64,000 bases of DNA from assembly GCA_947652115.1 (NCBI GenBank), contig OX393568.1:502353-566352 (forward strand). The letters run 5' to 3'. The DNA is from Blastomussa wellsi (Eukaryota; Cnidaria; Anthozoa; Scleractinia; Plerogyridae). Each line of letters starts with the position of its first letter. The stretch's first letter is position 1. A program made the position numbers and the translations under genes. Positions 23,301 to 36,002 of this stretch are shown here, one piece after another. The notes beneath the pieces were generated by a model that was not told the origin of the DNA, did no database searches, and was given only the letters and a program-made list of their open reading frames with translations.

Positions 23301-26300
23301 GCCGTTTTAGAGCACACAGAACATAAATTCGAAGGGAATAAAGTTTAGTGTGGACGTAGGCGTAGCCTCGGGCTGTTGTGTGGAGTGGCATTAGCTGGTA
23401 CATTGTACATTCCTACCTTGTGTTTATCCCCCGATGTATACTGGGAAAATACAGGACAAGCTGAAAACCTTCGATAACCACAATGGAAAATCAGTCTTTC
23501 CTAGCAAAAAAAGATTTAACAAGGTCAACAACGAACAAAAAGCAACATTCTGCCGAGTATTCAGTTTTCGTGCATCTGTCTGTAAATCGAATCAAAGATA
23601 ATTCAGGACAAGGCTGCCCGCTTCTCCGAATGTACATGTATGATGTACATCACCAGAACTGTGTAACACAAAACTATGTCTTTTATTTTAAGACTTCAGA
23701 GCTCAAACTTTACAACATGAAAATCGTCAAAAGAATGAATTCCCAAACAAACAGCGACAATATAAATCTTTTGTTTGTTGCTTACACAACTAGAACGTTG
23801 ACAGACTCAATTATGTCACACTAACGCATGCCCCAAAGTCAGTTTGTGACTGCTGCATGGAGATGTTCTAATGATTATTACACTGACACACCTTGGACTT
23901 GACGGGTTCCTTGAAGGTCGAATGTCTCTTGAGCACAAAATGAATCACTGACATCTGACAAAACAAACCAAGAGAGAAAAGGTACACTAAGGCAGCATAA
24001 ATTTGAACAATCAAGCCAACATCTTCTCTGCGTAACACGTGTGCGCTTCGTAAACGGTCGATGCCTCTTAGCGATGCCACTTAACTGTCATCGAAATTTT
24101 TTCGCTTCTACAGAGGGACTTTCTTAATCGTTTTACTAATAGAATTGCCCTAAGAAGAAATAAAAGCTAACTGCAAGGAAATCGAAGCAACGGTGAAAGT
24201 GAAAATTAACCATTGTTTTCACCTTGTCCAATCCTAAACTAGCATCGTCCATTACGAAAAGCTTGGATACGAATGATGGCATTGACCGGTAAAAATGGCA
24301 ACAACCGTTTACGAAAGTGAAATAACCACATCGGCATATTAAAATCTGACCTTCTGCTCGTGAGGAAGTAGTCCAAATATCACCACTGGACAACTGGGCT
24401 CGTGTGATTCTTAAAACACAACACAACAAAATTATAAAAAAAAACTGTTTTGATATTTAGCGCGAGTTTTGGTAAAGTTACAAATGAAACTAAGCCGAAA
24501 AAGCATGCTTAAAAGCAACCCTGAACCAAACCGACGTTAGTTTTAGCTTAGATTGATTGACGGACATATGGACGTAGCGTGAATCAGAAACAACCTTATT
24601 TTCCAATGTCATAACAAAAAGAAAGGAAAACTAAGCTCAAATGAAACAGTTGTCTAAGGAGAGTCAAACGCACTCGTTAAAAGTCAGTTACATTCGTGAT
24701 ATACATGTAAATACCGTAGACACTTCGGACGAAGTAGAAATTTTCAAACCGAGATTGTGTGAAATTTACCAATTCAAATTCTTACCCAAAAAAGCGCGCG
24801 GAACGTTGGCGATGTGAACGGACACGTACCAGCCAGGCTACAAGAAAAAAATTACCATCAGCTAGTGAGACAACCCAACTACGTACATGTACAAGGGATC
24901 ATCGAAAGTTGCTGTATTAACAGCCTTGTTCCGCTAGGGAATGATCGTTTCCAAGAAGTAGTGACTGGACAAAACTAAAATGCACTAGAATGTTTTTTTG
25001 GTTTTTGTGCTTTCGTAGCTATATCAAATCAAATTGTTTTCACGGTAGATATATTTGAATCTTACCAATGCCCCATCGACGTCTTCTTCTTCCAAGACTC
25101 GTTTCTTTGTTCTTTTGAAGTTCTCAAACTGGAAAATTCTACAAACATACAATAAAAGCAGTGGAAAGAAGGCCATTTGTGAATCAAATAAGGCAAACAA
25201 ATACATCTCCCGTCCTTAAAGGCATTTTAAAAACAATTTTTGTTCTCGCCCAAGTGCGCCAAGATTACCTCGCATAATCGGATGGAAGATTTTCCTTTGG
25301 GTCCCATGGTGATGAACGAAAACTCTTTAATCCGCGGTATCTACGAAGAGAAAAGATGCCGTTAATTCTAATGCAATTATCAAGTCTTTGAATTCGCACG
25401 ACTATCCACAGTTGTACGAATCCTGCTCTGTTTGATTGTTCTTTGCTCTGAACTTGCCTTTGGAATCGCACTCGGGCAGTCTGATCCATGGGTGTGTCCA
25501 TTTCATCTGGGAACATTTCGTTTTCTCTTTCTGCACGAATTTTTTCCAGCCTGGAACAATTTAAAAAAATTAGTGTTTCTGTAAACAGCCACTTCATTCA
25601 CACTAAAAAACACTGACATTCACTCAAAAATATATACTTACATTTTTTTAAAGAGAACCTTCATTCTTTCATGTGACCGTTCACGGGAAAACGCACTTTA
25701 ACGCTTATCCGTTAAACGGCTAAAACTAACGGGGAGTTAACGGATAGTTAACGGCCTTGAAATCATTCTAACGCTTTGTCCTAACGGTCTAACGGCAAGC
25801 TTGTTGTAGCTAACGGATCATTTAAGCTTTCTAACGCTTTACCCTAACGCTCTAACGCCTAACTAATTCTGGCTAACGGCTCATGAAAACCTTCGAACTC
25901 TTCCGTAACTTGTTCTAACACATAGCTGGAGCCATGAAACGGTTGAGAAACAAATCTAACGCTTGCAAAGTACAACGAATTGACGTTGAATTGTTTGCAA
26001 TAATGCCTAAATTCCATATTTTGGATGATCTTTTATGTGCAAAACAATTGGGCGCCAAACGACTGTTAAATGTAACTATTCACCACGTACTGTTCTCGTT
26101 CTTCATCTGCGTCAATGTTTTCATCATATTTACTGTCCACTGTATCAGTAGCAGCGACACTAACTGTTTCGTAATGTTCGTCGTCATCGTGCTGTAAACA
26201 CAAACAAAGAAAACAAACATTGGTAAGAACTTAAACAACAATAATAGGTATAACAGTAATAACAATAACAGTAATAACAGGGATACATTCCAAGTGAGTA

Positions 26301-26555
26301 TGCACACTTAATAATTTGGTTTTATCAACTGGGTTGATAATGTGAATTGGCCACCGTAAAGAGATTCGTGAGCTGACGTTTCGAGCGTTAGCCCTTCGTA
26401 GGAGCGAATCCAGTAGCAGCAACACTAACTTTGCCGATTCGCTGCGATGAAGGGCTAACGCTCGAAGCGTCAGCTTTCGAATCTCTTTACGGTGGCCAAT
26501 TCACATTATCAACCCAGCTGATAAAACCAAATTATATTGTTATACTCCCCACCTA

Positions 26556-26590
<35 letters not shown>

Positions 26591-29500
26591 CTATGCATAC
26601 ATGTACTTAGGCCTGATTACATGAGCCGGACTGGCTCAAATAGCTGTTCAAGGTGTGATAATATATTCTTTTGTAAAGACAGCACGCGAACGAGGCGAAC
26701 ACAATGCAGAAGGCCCGTTAGCCTCGTTTGAATACCAAGCCGCTGAGAACTCTAATAAGAGCCATTACACGAGATCTCGGCACATCTGTTAAACGCAACA
26801 AAAATCAACGTTGCCATTACATGACAACCGGGCCAGTCCGGTTAACCGAGATCTGGGCTGAAAATTTTCCATACAATCACATTCACAAGGCCAGCCCGGC
26901 TAAACGTAGCCGGGCTAATGATAACGCCTGTGCAGGAGGCTACACCAAGAGTGCCAGTAGCAAATTCCTCTTCCGAGCACGATATCCAACCCAAAAATAA
27001 ATGTTTCTTCTTCTAAACAGGATATACATAAAGAGGTAAAGTAACCCATCTATTGTGTAGCTGCATAAATGCAAAAACTTAACCACCAAATTTCCGGGAA
27101 AAAGATGATCAAGATCAGTTGGGCTAGAATTGTCTGTGCTCAAAATTAATTGGGCTAAAAGTCATCTCGGCAAACCAAGCCAGCCCAGCCAGCCCGGCCA
27201 ACCGGCGCCCGCCTCATGTAATCAGACCCTTAGAGCTGAGCCACAGCAGAACCGCGAAGTCAGTCTAATTCAATGCATATTACTGCAGCTCAACCCATGC
27301 CCATCAATATTACATGTTTGCAAAACGAAAATTGCCCACTGAGGGCGAAAACATATTAACCACCAGTCGCACATCACCCATGCTTATCCCACCAAAAAAA
27401 ATAAATAAACAATCGTTACGATTCATGTCCTCTCAACGATTTTTCCTAAGCACAACAATCCATCCCGGAAGTAAAGAATGCATATCCGGTACTTGCAGTG
27501 CACTCACGAGAAACAAGAAATTTTTCACAAGACAGTTCTCGTCTACTGCGAGACAATTCTTGTTTCCTACGAGACGATTCTTGTTTCCTGCGAGACGATT
27601 CTTGTTTCTCACAAGACGAGTCACGTTTCTCTCGAGACGTTGATAACTTACATTTGAACAGTACTGCATGGATTTTTCTGGAATGAGTCTCGCACAACTT
27701 CAGGATCAAAGAAAGACGCTTGCTTACTTATGCTCCTGTACACTACTAAACACAAATCAAATTCACAAGTATTACCATGGACTGGTCACTATCACTGCCC
27801 TCCATTTCTTCCTCAAACTCATCATCATCATTTTCGTCATCACCAGGTTCTTCCTCATCATCATCATCGTTAGTGATCCAGGCTGCCTGGTAGTCTGACG
27901 TACCTTTTGGCACTCTCTTCAGAACTTTCTTTTCTTGCAGGGCCTCTGTTTATGCAGAAAAATTAAACTGTTTAGTACCAGTTAAATTAAAGTTAAACTC
28001 AGTTCGGTATCCAGCAGGGGTACTACTATATATAGCTATACGGGTGGGGGGGCATTTTTAAACTGGAGGCATGTGCATATAAAAGGGTCGGAATTTCATG
28101 GGCTGGAGTGAAAACTGCTATTTGAATTACAAGCATTTTAGGCATCCTACTGATGAACGGTTATGGCAATTAGATATTTATTACAGGGGCCAACATTGAG
28201 ATTGTGGTCTGTCGCCTTTGAATTTACTAGATATTTAAAATAACTTTACAAAATTCCTCAAATAGATTGACCCACAAAACATAAAAGTATTTTTATATAG
28301 TGCAAAATTCATTAACTAACGATATATGATCTAATGCGCTTTACAATAAAATACTGGTAGAAATAAAATTAACTATGCTAAAAATGAAAAACTACATCTA
28401 TAGTGCTAATTAAAAGATAATTACAGATACGCCCCGTAGATAAAAGACAGATAAATATTAATTGCCATAAATTGACTAAATTATTTACAAGCCACAAACA
28501 AAACTATAAAATAAGCTTGCCTAAAAAGATATGTTCTGAGTTCTCTCTTAAAATAATGTAATAATGTTATTAACAACCCTAAGACTCGGCGGCAAGGTGC
28601 TCCAAAAAACTGGAGCAGCAACTGAGAAGGCTCCATCTCCAGTGGTCTTGGCCGATTTTACTGTGGGCCGAGCAAGAGCATATTAAATACAGGAGGTGTG
28701 CACTTCTGTTTGTGAAACGGGTACTATTCCCTATCAAAGGTATATGAAGGCAACATGGGGCCATGGGATTTGGTAATTAGTACATTATTAAACATGTACA
28801 GTGTGCAGAGAGTATCCCTGGCTGCTACACGCATGCAAGTGTGTCATGCCTTGTGACGGAAGATTATAAAAATTTTTGGCCAAGGATAAAAATGGAATGC
28901 TTTAGAGTGACACACCTTCTGCTTGCCTAAGCTCCTCGTCAGTCGGCCATGTTTGTTCTCCTTCCATTGGGTCGGGTTCCACCACTGACTGCAACGATTC
29001 TTGAAAAGCTGGGTCTGCTCGAGCCAACAGCTTCAAGTCTTCATCCATTGCACTTGCTCCTTCTTCACTATCCTAGCAGAATTAAAGTGAAAACTATGAT
29101 GCGTCCTTCAGAATCTCTTTTCCTTTTTATTTGTAACAAATGTTCATACTCAGGCAGAAATTTCATAATTAATTTATGTACGGGTATACAATGCATTTTA
29201 AACCTGTACTGTTTATTAAAAGCAGAATGAACAAATTCTCCACAGTTGTACATCATCTATCTATACTTCGTCTCATGTTCACAGGTACTCAAAAGATTGT
29301 TCAAAGTTGCACACTCAAATACATGTACATGTAATTCCAATTAAAGTAAGGAATTATTGAAAAATAATTTAAAACAGAACAGGAAAAATTAACTTATAAA
29401 CGTCATTTTTAAAACAGAACAATGATGTAAGCACTGCTAAATACATTTTGCCTGAATAGCTCAACACCAAAGTAACAGTAGCCGCCAGTGTCTTTTTGGA

Positions 29501-32500
29501 CTTCTGGCATTTTGGGACTAGATAAAGTATTGATAGAAGTATAATTAATAAGTTTTGGTGATGTTGCTGACATACCACAACCATGGAATTTCCCTTGTTA
29601 TTTACGGAGCTTTTTCGTTTCTGCCATGGAAAGGGTTCTGCTGGCAAATCAATCTAATCATAATGAATGCACAAGTGAGAAGCTAATAGAAGTGTAAAGC
29701 AACACTGGAAAAGTGAACTCATAATACATGTAATTCTGCTCCTGGACAATGTGAGCACTTAATTACCGGTAACTACATGTACATATGTACGTAATGGGTG
29801 CATCCAGGAGGGGAGAGAGGACTCCCTTTGTTGGACTATACAGGGAGGCTCCACCCAAGAGGAGCACCGTTTTTAGAGTGGAGGTATATTAATTAAAAAC
29901 AGTAGGGATTTCATTAGTTTGAGAAAAAGGGTAGGGATCTTGGGTCAGAGCACTGATAACAAAACAAAATTGAACAGCCTCTGTAGGGTAAACATCAATA
30001 ACATCACTGATTGTAAGTGTATATCAGACCCTGATGAACTAACGTACAGATTCATTTTTGATTCATGTTGCAGATTTGGATCTTGAGACCCTACATGTAC
30101 ATGTATGCAGATCTATTAAGATGATTTATGGAATTCATGCGATTGAATCTGTCAAGTTTTGTCACATTAATTGTATGTAATAATTGTTTCCCCGCACAAA
30201 GTGATATTCACCTGTGACGTTTGAAAATCTCCATATCCAGGCAGATGAACCAGCCTATTGACACAAAGGCTCTTCCCCCTGACAAAACCACAAACCTTCA
30301 GGGTACCCCTGGGGATATCTGTCACTTCGCCATTTGGTTCAAATGTCACACTTTCTGCTAAAATGTGGGGACGTATATCACGGAAATGGATCACTCTTTG
30401 ATGCTGATTGGATATTAATCGCAGAGCCACAAGCGCATCCTGCAAAACAATGTTTCAAATCTTCATTGCTCTTTTTTCAGATACAAACAACTAATTCATG
30501 AATAGGTTCCATTATGCCATGCATCTGTACAGTTATTGATCACAGATGACATCAAGCCCATGAACCACCTGCTAGGCAAGCGAGTCACTTTAATGTTCTT
30601 ACCACACTATGACATCTTCTCTGATCTTAGTGCAACAGAACAGAACCACGGCAAAATGGAATCTATAATTTGTTAAATATAAAATGTTCTCGCCGTTCTC
30701 AACTGCAAGGTTCGGTGCCCGGCAGCTCGAACTGCATTGGCTTTTCGTCTATATCGAGGTGTATGCATTTTATGTTTATTTGTAACTAACGTGAACATTA
30801 ACTCACATTAATAACTCATGATTCGGAACTCACTGAATGTGGACCCATTAGAGGTGTGAGTTTGCAACTTTTGTTTTTGCGTATATCATTAAATGTGTGA
30901 TTTTTCCACTTATGTTTGCGGTTAATAATGACATACACATGTTTGTGCAAAGATAATTGCACATCACCCTTTAATTTATCACCACACAAGTCTATTTGAA
31001 CTCTGAATTCTAGGTGCATCTTACAACTAAGTATTTTCACATAATTTTCAGTTTGGGAATGTGGCATAATTACTTTGCCAAGTTGGGGGTGCGTCTTATA
31101 GCCGAGTGCGCATGTACATGAAGGATTCATAGTTCTTTACCTGTGTGGTTTCCAGACCATGAATTTTATCTCTAGGAAATCTGAAACAAGAAAACTTGTT
31201 TGTGAGTCAGTGTGGCAAACTTCATTGAAACAAGTTGTGCAATTTCTATAATGCACCTTCAAAAATATTTATTACACAAATTAAATTACAATTATATGTA
31301 ATTAACTTACCTTTTTTCTACTATCTTTTGTATGTGTTTCTTTACATCATTTCTCTTCTTTGTTGGTATTTTATCCAAACCCTAAAATAACATGTATTAT
31401 GTTAAAATCATGTAATGGTTCATATTCCTGGGAATACCTTAATTGGTCCCAGGCCTGCACGGCTTGTCACCTAGTTGATCTTTTAACCACCAGTTGTCAT
31501 TTGATATCTTTGCAGTTTCGTTTGTTCGCTCTAGCGTCGCTTTAGGTTAACCCTCCCTCTCTGGGGGGTCTCCTCTCGAGGTCTCAGGTCCTCTTGCTTA
31601 CTAAATAAAGATGCCCAAACAGACTCGCCGGTGGTCGATGTTGTCTCTGGGTGAGTGGGATAATTAGTGCAATTCAATGAAACCTGAGTGAGTGAGCATT
31701 TAGGCCATTCCAATTTGCAGAAATATTTAACAAAGATATTACTTTCAGTAATGGGCAATCTATGCTTAAATCATCCTGCACTGCAAGCTCACACTTTATA
31801 TAATTTGAACATACCTGCAAACAATGAAAAGATGTTGGCAGACCTTGTGCAAAAATACATGAAAGACACTTCTCCCCAAATGAATCAACAGGTTGTGTGG
31901 CAGAAAGAAGAAACAGCAAAGAATCAGCAACCTAGGAAACAAGTACACTTTCTTACAAACATCAACAACTAACATTCCGACCTCCAACTTAAATCACAGT
32001 TTACATGACACATCCATCCACCAACAAACCTTCACTGCATCAAGAATTGTATACAAGTCCCCATACTCCAACTGAAGGAAAGAAAATCTTTGTTTCAGTT
32101 GCTCAGATCTGTCAAGAAAAGTGCCACAAAAATGATTTGAAAAACTAATAGAGTTACTGACATTGTCTAGCCGTTGCCTTTTACAAATTATTAATAACCT
32201 ACATTACAGGGGCATAGCCAGGATTTTTCAAAGGGGGGTCACACTGTATATCATTGTGTTGATTCTTCGGATTCACACATTTCTCCACCTGAATATTTGT
32301 TGTTTAAAAATTCTCACAAAGGGGGGTTCACGGGCACCCCAGGAAGATATATCTTCACTTGTGAAGAGCTCACCTGATATTTCAATGCAGCTTACATGTA
32401 TATAATAAATGTACATACTGTGTCTTGATAGAATCTTGTATCTTGAACATTAATAGATTTTGACTATCAACTTTGTATCATTTCCAAGCTACAATATATA

Positions 32501-33628
32501 TTATACAAATGTAGCTCTAACCCACTCACACTAAGGTAGTTGTGTTTCTTGAGTGATACTGTGATCCATCACTATCACATTCACTAAATAAATGCAAAGC
32601 CTGCCCAACATCACAGCTGGATGATAAAGGAATTACTGCCTAGGAGATATTGAAACATTCTGTTAATGATACAATGTACATACAAACATGCAAGCAAGAC
32701 ATGACTGTTTCCTTTTAGGAATGAAATGCTCACAACAAGATGTGGTGGGCTTCCTTGCTTTCCTGTTTTCCTTTTCTGTTCTAGTATTTCTTCTCTTCTT
32801 TTCTCTCTTATTTGTTTTGCCTGAAAAAATGTTAAAAACAATCCCTTCAGAGTTTAAAACATCAAACCCTTCAAAGATAAATTTCTGAAATGACAAAGAG
32901 TTCTACATTCTACAGCGATTTTGTACATGATTACCTGGTGTCTACGGTTGGCTTTGCCGACAGCCTGACGAATTTTCTTTGAAACAATTTTTACCCCAAC
33001 ACGACCTGAAATTAATAAAAATAATAATAGTAAGCCCCAAAGCGGATTTGGGTGGAGAGGGGCTTATTCTTGTCCCCAGAGCCATTTGTCCCTCTCAACC
33101 AACTGGACCTGTGCACAAGGAACAAGCGACTCTAGCAAAAGGAGTCCAATCAACAACAAAGTTATTTTAAAAAGGCTAATGTGATTGGATTCTCTTTGTT
33201 AAATTCTAGCCAGAGCAGCACCCTCTCGCCCACCTCCCACCCCCTTATACTTCATCGACCTCGCACTGTAGATCGACGAACATTTGTTGCAGTCTTGTAT
33301 GTGCCACTTCTAAGGTTTGGTTTGCATTAATGTAGCGAACAAGCCTCGAGAAATAAATCGTATTTGTATTCATTAACTTTAAGAGATCTGGCATCATATG
33401 AACGTTTCAATACAAAAATCGAACTCCGATTTTTTTGTACTATCGTTATTCTGTTTACGATTCAACGGTTTGCATACAGTGCCATAAGTGCTCAAAAGGC
33501 AACAGCGTAGCAGTACCTTTGTTAGTCTTGTCGATCTCGCTCTTACTTCTGTGTCGTCCATGTTTATGGGTCTTATTTTGCTGTTTTAACGGACCCGACT
33601 TGTGTCGGGCACTTTCCTCGAACGCCAT
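20376..33628 (-). CDS. TSR1: Pre-rRNA-processing protein TSR1
   Basis: Twenty-four exons join in frame to 801 aa (human is about 804): 33628-33517, 33005-32935, 32820-32734, 32639-32530, 32108-32030, 31931-31815, 31381-31311, 31180-31141, 30439-30212, 29653-29576, 29072-28916, 27945-27776, 26191-26091, 25550-25458, 25340-25269, 25138-25066, 24837-24786, 24409-24351, 23954-23892, 23500-23417, 22698-22593, 22106-21966, 21026-20952, 20542-20376. The N-terminus has [15 protein letters not shown] GTPase-like fold follows ([19 protein letters not shown]), then AARP2CN (about 245-305, GYGDFQ), an acidic region (about 400-440) and the RIBIOP_C domain ([44 protein letters not shown]). TSR1 is a catalytically inactive BMS1 relative that binds late 40S pre-ribosomes. 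The intron after exon 14 uses a GC donor. Identity is certain; single junctions may shift slightly. Confidence 0.96.
20711..20935 (+). mobile_element. tRNA-derived SINE, family 2, in TSR1 intron
   Basis: It opens GAGGATGGCGCAGTAGCGAC (box-A-like) and has the body words TTGGTTCTCTCCTCGCACCG, TTTTTCATCGGCTTCTC and CACCTGGATAGAGGACC. The same body appears in reverse at 63743-63965. It sits in the intron between the last two TSR1 exons. Confidence 0.6.
25680..25885. repeat. Cluster of degenerate CTAACG words in a TSR1 intron
   Basis: About 200 bp contain more than fifteen TAACGG, TAACGC or TTAACG words at irregular spacing (for example CTAACGCTTT, CTAACGGTCTAACGG, CTAACGCTCTAACGCC). It lies upstream of exon 14. 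It may be a decayed tandem repeat. The words also resemble Myb sites (YAACGG), but function is unproven. Confidence 0.5.
26310..26410 (-). ncRNA. Hammerhead-type ribozyme repeat, copy C
   Basis: Minus strand has the same order as copy A, with stem I GATTCG/CGAATC intact, GAAAC and GUC. The CUGANGA-like box reads CCTACGA, so G5 is changed and this copy is probably inactive. The TTATCAAC/GTTGATAA hairpin is perfect. Confidence 0.55.
26436..26537 (+). ncRNA. Hammerhead-type ribozyme repeat, copy D
   Basis: Plus strand GATTCG, GCGATGA, GGGC-UAAC-GCUC, GAAGC, GUC, CGAATC, then the shared TTTACGGTGGCC tail and hairpin. It keeps the ATGA of the core but GAAAC has become GAAGC. It is oriented head-to-head with copy C, about 25 bp away. 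Confidence 0.52.
26607..27231. mobile_element. Inverted-end DNA element in TSR1 intron 12
   Basis: The left end TTAGGCCTGATTACATGAG and right end CTCATGTAATCAGACCCTTA are inverted copies. The 625-bp interior is rich in AGCCCGGC/GCCGGGCT and CCATTACA-type words that also occur inverted (CCAGTCCGGTTAACCGAGAT against CTAATAAGAGCCATTACACG context). No transposase ORF, so a non-autonomous element. Confidence 0.65.
27530..27640. repeat. 21-bp minisatellite
   Basis: About four to five imperfect units of GACGATTCTTGTTTCCTGCGA in tandem. The unit is a multiple of three, so both strands show repeated peptides that are not evidence of coding. It lies in TSR1 intron 12. Confidence 0.7.
27946..28915. other. 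TSR1 intron 11, no exon seen
   Basis: AT-rich sequence from 28190 to 28560. A GC-richer block at 28570-28850 has an open minus frame that resembles retroelement 3' sequence, but nothing recognisable remains. The neighbouring exons join in phase 1. Confidence 0.5.
33068..33215. mobile_element. MITE fragment (CCCCAGAGCC family) in TSR1 intron 1
   Basis: TTGTCCCCAGAGCCATTTG, GGACCTGTGCACAAGGAACA and GGCTAATGTGATTGGATTC repeat words of the 6590-6880 element in the same order. One end only is clear. Confidence 0.5.
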
Positions 33629-35513
33629 GTTGTTTGTTGCAACACGTGCTGCGAAAGAAAACAACCGCTGACCAGTCCTCACGGGTTCAGCTGGGGCTGG
33701 GGAGGGGAGAGAGTTTTGTAGATCACGGGTTCCTAGCGTTTGTCCAGGGGGGGGGGGTGGGGTTTAGAGCTTTTACTTATATGTGGATTTAACCTATAAG
33801 CTCCCGTTTGCCGTAGAGCGTTGGTACACTTTGGGGGTTTTCAAGGTTGCTTCTAGATCCTTGTAACAATCCAAGAATTTGGAAGTTTTCATTTCTTCAA
33901 AACTATCCGAAGTCTTCGACGTCAGTGACGCATGCACTGATTAAGAAAAATATAACATTCCATGCACATGTATTGCAATGCGTGCACTACATTGTACAAG
34001 TTATCCAATACTGTTTTGTTTTTAAGCAATGCATGTTTTTCGTTTTGCGTGGAATGAATTTTAACTGCGTACTTAGACAAGTGTGAGGACACACCCACAG
34101 CTTTGGCGTGTACTTCGGGTCACTGTTGTGCTGTTAGGCGAACTGCGGGCTTTCGCGTTATTCTCCGTGTTCAAGGTAAGTCCATGCTTTCTTTTCCGTT
34201 AGTTGTTACTTATTTGATAACTGATTTCTTTTTTGTATTTTTCGAGCAGCCCAGTTTTGTCAGTTTTGGCTTTTTCTACGGCGTAATATGCATTGCAACT
34301 TTTAATCCGAGGTGTCGCCATTGTTGAATTGCTTATTTACCAAACGTTTTATTCTCATGAGCAATTGCATAGGTGATTCTGTTCGTTTAGATACATCAGT
34401 TTCTTTTGCACATTTCATCTGCTTCTGAACTTCATTTGCGACCATTCGATGTATCGTTCCACACGATTAATACCATTGCTCGGGGACTGAGAAGAAATGA
34501 TAATATGAATTTATCTATCGCAGCCTCGTAAGTATTCGTTTATGAAATTTATTTCAAAGGCCGCTTCTAAATGATAACTATGTACGTGTTGTAGTTCAGA
34601 GAGTGTATCGCGTGAGGAAAACTTGTCTTTTAAGAGAAATGTGTTCTTCCGACTAAGCAAGAAATTCAGACGATTTTCTAATGGTTATCACTTTGGAAAA
34701 TAAAAAGGCTGGATGAAAGAAAAATGCTTTAGTTATGGTTTATATTAATTTTGGTATGTTTCCTTTTTCTCTAGCTTAACGAGAGTGTGGAAAGAGTGCA
34801 GTTGTTTTGCAGACGATGCTCTTGGAATCTGGTGCAAGTTAAATATTAGAAACTTCGTATTTCAGATAACATAAGTAAACCACGTTTCTTGACTCGCTTG
34901 AATAGTTGCAGTCAGTTGAAGAAGCTCAGTCAGGGATGACACATTTTGATAAGTTAAGCTAAGGTTTTCAAATTTGCTAGTTGACAGACTTCTCAATCTT
35001 CCTCATTAGAAGCCATCCTTGTTTATTCTCAGTTTCTTATTACATTTTTGGTGTTTTCTTCCTTGGTATGAAAAGTCTCATTGTAAAATTAAAAAGAAAG
35101 AATTTCGTCAGTTTGGTCCCAGGGACACTCAGTTAAATTCTTTGTTGTATATTTATGTAGTACAAAGCCGTTATTCAGGAACATCACTGAGGTGTGTAAA
35201 TTTGGATCAGTTCATCATATCCAAGAGTTTACCAATGGAATATCACATATGGAAAATACACAAACTGGCACCTGTGTTCCAAACGCCTCAACAGTCATCG
35301 TCTTGCAACCTATTCTAAGGATATAGCAGTCATCGTTTATCTGTTGGATGAACCACTACCCCGATAACCTAAACACTGATCAGTTGGCACCCTGACAATA
35401 GTTGTGGAGGACCAAGCAATTATGAACGAAGTAATTCCTTTACATAATAACTAAACGTTTGAAACTCGATTGAAAACCGGTCTAACATAAGAGATATATA
35501 CGTACAACATATC

Positions 35514-35672
35514 ATGAGTAAGAAAGACAAGCCGCAATTCCTGTATGGTTGTAGCGGCAAAAACTGTTGTCCTGGTCACTCGCTTGTAATCATGCACAGG
35601 CGTCTAAAACTCACGAATCGGGAAATAAATGATCTACGTAAATGCATCAAGCGGCGGACCGTGACTTTCTGA
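35514..35672 (+). CDS. Small unidentified ORF, 52 codons
   Basis: It opens MSKKDKPQFLYGC, has a CSGKNCC cluster, and a basic C-terminal half (MHRRLKLTNREI, KRRTVTF). An AATAAA lies at about 35786, about 115 bp past the stop. A second, inverted copy of its 3' part follows at 36003-36165. It resembles no family I know. It could be the coding exon of a short spliced transcript or part of a repeat. Coding status is uncertain. Confidence 0.3.
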   Translation: MSKKDKPQFLYGCSGKNCCPGHSLVIMHRRLKLTNREINDLRKCIKRRTVTF

Positions 35673-36002
35673 TCTACAGAGTGTTGTCACCATTGAGAGT
35701 ATGAACGCTGTTAAAGAAATTATATAAAGTTTAAAATAACGTGGAATTAATAGGTCAGGGACATCCGTTTTGTCTTCTTTTTCAATAAAATAAGGTATTA
35801 TAATGAATTAGACTTGTATGGTTTTGTGTTATCTTTTTTGGCGTATTTGATCGTGTTTGGAAGAAATTGAGGTTTTTGCCTCGAATACAAACTGGCATCA
35901 AATCTCGCAAAGCGATCAAATGGGCCAAAGAAAGGGCACAAACAAAACAATATCAATTCATTTATACTATTTTATTGGAAAAGAAGACAAAATGGAATGC
36001 TC

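Larger units (their letters stand above)
26192..27775. other. TSR1 intron 12, filled with repeats
   Basis: This 1.58-kb intron holds, from exon 13 toward exon 12, a short ATTGTTATT-type AT repeat, head-to-head ribozyme copies C and D (26310-26537), an inverted-end element (26607-27231) and a 21-bp minisatellite (27530-27640). No exon is missing here, because exons 12 and 13 join in phase 0 with conserved protein on both sides. Confidence 0.8.

Noticed and set aside
28579..28764. Minus ORF in TSR1 intron 11
   Set aside because: Looks like decayed retroelement sequence and breaks the TSR1 frame if included.
32601..32602. Alternative acceptor for TSR1 exon 4 at GGGCAG
   Set aside because: It keeps frame but deletes 13 residues that match the conserved PPHxVxVxPL region; the acceptor at 32640-32641 restores them.
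34103..34180. Possible first exon of a plus-strand gene divergent from TSR1
   Set aside because: There is a good donor (CAAG/GTAAGT), but no following exon with coding content could be found.
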